Part shown: positions 39,111 through 41,121 of the stretch, piece by piece | Layout: every line of letters begins with the position of its first letter | How positions within the stretch are numbered: the first letter of the stretch is position 1 | Source: a virus | Strand: one strand, 5' to 3' | IMG/VR virus record: IMGVR_UViG_3300017763_000046 | Location: 1-41,121 of that record | DNA length: 41,121 bases | Program-made: the position numbers and the translations under genes | Notes under the pieces: generated by a model | What the model was told of the DNA's origin: nothing | Seen by the model: the letters and a program-made list of their open reading frames with translations, nothing else | The model's database searches: none

Positions 39111-39667
39111 TTATCAAAATTGGTTTCCTTTAACATTTGGTATAAAATATATGCGTGATCCTTACATTCCTCCATTTGGTTTGGCTCATAAACTGGCCAA
39201 GAATGAGATAAGTCAGCTACATTTTGAACAAGTGGGTCATTTTTTGCTTCGATTTCGTTTGGTGGTTTATTTCCCACTTTTTTTATGTGGATAACCGAGC
39301 CTCCATTATCTTTGACAGATTTAACTTCATAATCAAATCTTACATCTGGTATAATTGGAAAAACCTTTTCTTTACTTTTTTTAATTTTATCAATAATTAA
39401 GTCCGCCCAAATTGTTTCGCCATACAATTTTTTCATAGTTTCTCCATGACAAACTAAGATATCTCTAACAATTTTCTTTTCTTCAGTATTCTCTGTAAAC
39501 GGACTAACTCCATAATTATCATTACATATATCTTTTACTTGCCATTTAATCTGATCCGCAAAAGAAAGAATCTTTACATTAAAGCCCATATCTTCAGATA
39601 TAATATCTGACAAATGTTTTGCCAGTGTATCTTTACCAGCTCTTGCTAATCCTGCTATACCTATCAT
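39089..39667 (-). CDS. Deoxynucleoside monophosphate kinase
   Basis: The P-loop GLARAGKDT lies at residues 6-14 right at the N-terminus, followed by LAKHLSDII, KILSFADQIKWQV, the lid-like region with DILVCHGETMKKLYG and IPDVRFDYEVKSV. The whole resembles phage T4 gp1-type dNMP kinases and related AAA_33/P-loop kinases. It would phosphorylate dNMPs to dNDPs for phage DNA synthesis, in line with the ribonucleotide reductase gene nearby. The start at 39667 lies one base after the stop of the 94-aa gene. Confidence 0.85.
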   Translation of the reverse strand: MIGIAGLARAGKDTLAKHLSDIISEDMGFNVKILSFADQIKWQVKDICNDNYGVSPFTENTEEKKIVRDILVCHGETMKKLYGETIWADLIIDKIKKSKEKVFPIIPDVRFDYEVKSVKDNGGSVIHIKKVGNKPPNEIEAKNDPLVQNVADLSHSWPVYEPNQMEECKDHAYILYQMLKETNFDKWKKIYN

Positions 39668-39668
39668 T

Positions 39669-39953
39669 TTATAAATTGTTTATTATACTTTTTAAAGAAT
39701 TTGAATCTTTGTGCATACCCATATCTGCGAATATCTTATCTATTCTAATCAGAATATCTGAATCTTCAAATTTTTCTTTGATTTTTTTAACCCTCATACA
39801 AGGAGAGACTAATGCCCCCTCCTCCAGGTCTTCCATTATCTTTTTTAATGCTTTTCTCGAGGCTTCATCTTCACATTCTGCTTTGACTACTGTGAACCAA
39901 TTAGCTGATGTGCATAGAAAAAAGTTGTACTTAGAATCTTCTAATTTAATCAT
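39669..39953 (-). CDS. Small protein at the head of the nucleotide operon, 94 aa
   Basis: The start at 39953 (MIKLEDSKYNFFLC) follows a TTGACA promoter by eight bases from the -10 box. The product is mixed alpha/beta: KYNFFLCTSANWFTVVKAEC, then EDEASRKALKKIMEDLEEG, ALVSPCMRVKKI and a C-terminal helix. It resembles short hypothetical proteins from cyanophage-like genomes with an SPCMRV-type segment; no function is known to me. It is the first gene of a six-gene operon (this gene, dNMP kinase, sigma-like, ssb, glycosyltransferase, hsp20). Confidence 0.65.
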   Translation of the reverse strand: MIKLEDSKYNFFLCTSANWFTVVKAECEDEASRKALKKIMEDLEEGALVSPCMRVKKIKEKFEDSDILIRIDKIFADMGMHKDSNSLKSIINNL

Positions 39954-39961
39954 ATTAATCC

Positions 39962-39991
39962 ATAATATGACATAAAGAATCTCAATGTCAA
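39962..39991 (-). promoter_or_regulatory. Early-type promoter of the nucleotide/replication operon
   Basis: TTGACA (39986-39991 on the minus strand) with TATTAT (39962-39967) after 18 bases, or CATATT (39964-39969) after 16. The ATG follows TATTAT after eight bases, so this transcript is also likely leaderless or nearly so. Confidence 0.75.
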
Positions 39992-40071
39992 GAAAAAAGA
40001 ACTTTTTCTTATTTTTTTATATATTTATTAAATATCTTATAAATAATTTAAATACTTAATATATATGTATT

Positions 40072-40103
40072 ACTCACTCGCTCACTCCGTTCGCTCACTC
40101 GCA
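40072..40103. repeat. Short direct repeats CTCACTCG in an AT-rich spacer
   Basis: CTCACTCG occurs at 40073-40080 and 40094-40101, with CTCACTCC at 40081-40088 between them. This GC-rich island stands in a strongly AT-rich gap (39954-40212) between divergent operons. It could be a protein binding site or a sequence of foreign origin. Confidence 0.5.
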
Positions 40104-40177
40104 ATACGATTAATTATACAACGAATACACGGAAAGTCAAGCCTTAAAATATATTTTTTTGTTTTTGTAAAAAATAC

Positions 40178-40212
40178 TTGACTTTTAAATATGATGGTGT
40201 AAATTCATAGGT
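40178..40212 (+). promoter_or_regulatory. Composite promoter before the ribonucleotide reductase gene
   Basis: TTGACT (40178-40183), a 16-base spacer and TAAATT (40200-40205) form an early-type promoter. GTGTAA (40197-40202) overlaps the -10 box and lies ten bases before the ATG at 40213. The gene may therefore be read in both early and late phases. Confidence 0.6.
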
Positions 40213-41121
40213 ATGCTATTTGAGGAACAAGTATCGAGAAAACCAAATCTATATCCGTGGACGGATGAATTTGTAAACGCCATGCACAATGGGTTTTGGA
40301 CTGACAAAGAATTCAATTTTCAGTCTGATGTACAAGATTTTAAAGTAAATCTAAACGACCAAGAGAGAGAGATTATAAAGAGAACTCTTTCTGCTATTGG
40401 GCAAGTTGAGGTTTCTGTTAAGAAGTTTTGGGCTAATTTAGGCAATCATTTACCACATCCAGGAATTACCGATCTTGGGTATGTGATGGCCAATATCGAG
40501 GTTATTCATAATAACGCTTATGAGCGCCTATTAAGTGTGCTTGAATTAGAGGATGTCTTTGAAGAAAACCTAAAACTCCCAATTATTAGAGGGCGCATCG
40601 ACTATTTGAAAAAATATCTAGAAAAGTGCTACAAAGATGATAAAAAGCAGTATATTTACTCAATGATCCTATTTACCTTGTTTGTTGAGAATGTTTCTCT
40701 GTTTAGCCAGTTTTATATTATTAATTGGTTCAATAGGTTCGACAATGTGCTTAAGGACACTGCTCAGCAAGTAGCTTACACAAGCCGTGAAGAAAATATC
40801 CACGGACTAGTTGGAACAAAAATTTTAAACACCTTAAGGGAAGAATACCCAGAACTCTTTAACGCCGACCTACCAGATAGGTTAAAAGAAGAAGCTCAGT
40901 GCGCCTTTGAGGCGGAGTCCAGTATCATTGATTGGATTATAGGCGATTATGACAGAGAAGGCCTCAACGCAGACATTCTAAAAGAATTTATTAAAAATAG
41001 ACTAAATGAATCTTTAGAACAAATTGGGTTCGAAAAGGTTTTTGATGTTGACAAAGATAAAATAAACCTTACTATGTGGTTTGATGAAGATGTATTAGGC
41101 AATTCCGCCACCGACTTCTTC
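40213..41121 (+). CDS. nrdB: Ribonucleotide reductase class I, beta subunit (runs off the window)
   Basis: The frame runs 303 codons from the ATG at 40213 to the window end without a stop. Metal ligands fit the class I beta family: E66 (IGQVEVSV; family Asp/Glu), E96 and H99 (ANIEVIHNNAY), E159 (LFVENVSLF), E194 and H197 (SREENIHG). Y103 lies four residues after H99, the place of the radical tyrosine, so a tyrosyl-radical enzyme is expected. The C-terminal tail that binds the alpha subunit is beyond the window. It makes dNDPs with an alpha subunit not seen here, and works with the dNMP kinase to feed phage replication. Confidence 0.93.
   Translation, partial: MLFEEQVSRKPNLYPWTDEFVNAMHNGFWTDKEFNFQSDVQDFKVNLNDQEREIIKRTLSAIGQVEVSVKKFWANLGNHLPHPGITDLGYVMANIEVIHNNAYERLLSVLELEDVFEENLKLPIIRGRIDYLKKYLEKCYKDDKKQYIYSMILFTLFVENVSLFSQFYIINWFNRFDNVLKDTAQQVAYTSREENIHGLVGTKILNTLREEYPELFNADLPDRLKEEAQCAFEAESSIIDWIIGDYDREGLNADILKEFIKNRLNESLEQIGFEKVFDVDKDKINLTMWFDEDVLGNSATDFF

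Noticed and set aside
1-41121. CRISPR array, insertion sequence, integrase, attachment site or lysis genes
   Set aside because: I looked for regularly spaced repeats, transposase or integrase motifs and endolysin motifs, and found none in this window.

Overview
This 41 kb window is part of the genome of a tailed double-stranded DNA phage (Caudoviricetes). The DNA is AT-rich, genes are tightly packed with many 1-, 4- and 8-base overlaps, and a nearly full virion-assembly set is present: large terminase, portal, protease/scaffold, decoration protein, major capsid protein, neck proteins, tail tube, tape measure and distal tail proteins. The long tape measure (1987 aa) and the tube protein point to a long tail. 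I see no sheath gene, so the visible part fits a siphovirus-like tail better than a contractile one. PhoH, a dNMP kinase, a class I ribonucleotide reductase beta subunit and polysaccharide-binding-type tail domains suggest a marine or other aquatic host. The host cannot be named from this sequence. No integrase, lysis gene, polymerase or genome terminus is visible.

Layout. (1) 1-3600 is a minus-strand region of small genes. Six of them are preceded by near-consensus sigma70-type promoters whose -10 box lies only 6-7 bases from the ATG. It also holds a chain of very short membrane-peptide ORFs, a DUF3846 protein, a tRNA-Arg(UCU) and two copies of a GC-rich inverted-repeat element. (2) 3683-18287 runs on the plus strand: two tube-like proteins, PhoH, a zinc-ribbon protein, a sigma-like protein, an unknown protein, a C2H2/ERCC4 nuclease, TerL, portal, a protease-scaffold fusion with a nested scaffold start, decoration protein, capsid protein and two connector candidates. 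(3) 18422-21857 is on the minus strand: tail tube and three neck/tail-completion candidates. (4) 21893-36267 is on the plus strand: a permuted JmjC-like protein, three small pre-tape-measure proteins, the tape measure and two large distal tail proteins with carbohydrate-binding-type domains. (5) 36264-39953 is on the minus strand: an FmdB-like protein, Hsp20, a glycosyltransferase, SSB, a second sigma-like factor, dNMP kinase and a small protein. (6) From 40213 the beta subunit of ribonucleotide reductase starts and runs off the window end.

How it works together. Two promoter classes stand out. Early-type promoters (TTGACN, 16-18 bases, TATAAT-like) drive the left small genes, the tRNA and the nucleotide/replication operon. 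A second motif, GTGTAA followed by A/T, lies 8-10 bases before the ATG of most structural genes and no -35 box is seen. It probably marks late promoters read with one of the two phage sigma-like proteins. In both classes the start codon falls about where transcription should begin, so much of this phage's mRNA may be leaderless.

The most unusual observations are: the shared promoter/ATG geometry; a late-type motif inside the protease gene in front of an in-frame scaffold start; a nuclease-like domain inserted in the tape measure between IPNF repeats; a JmjC-like protein with its metal-binding halves in swapped order; and a tube-fold module apparently duplicated within each of four proteins.
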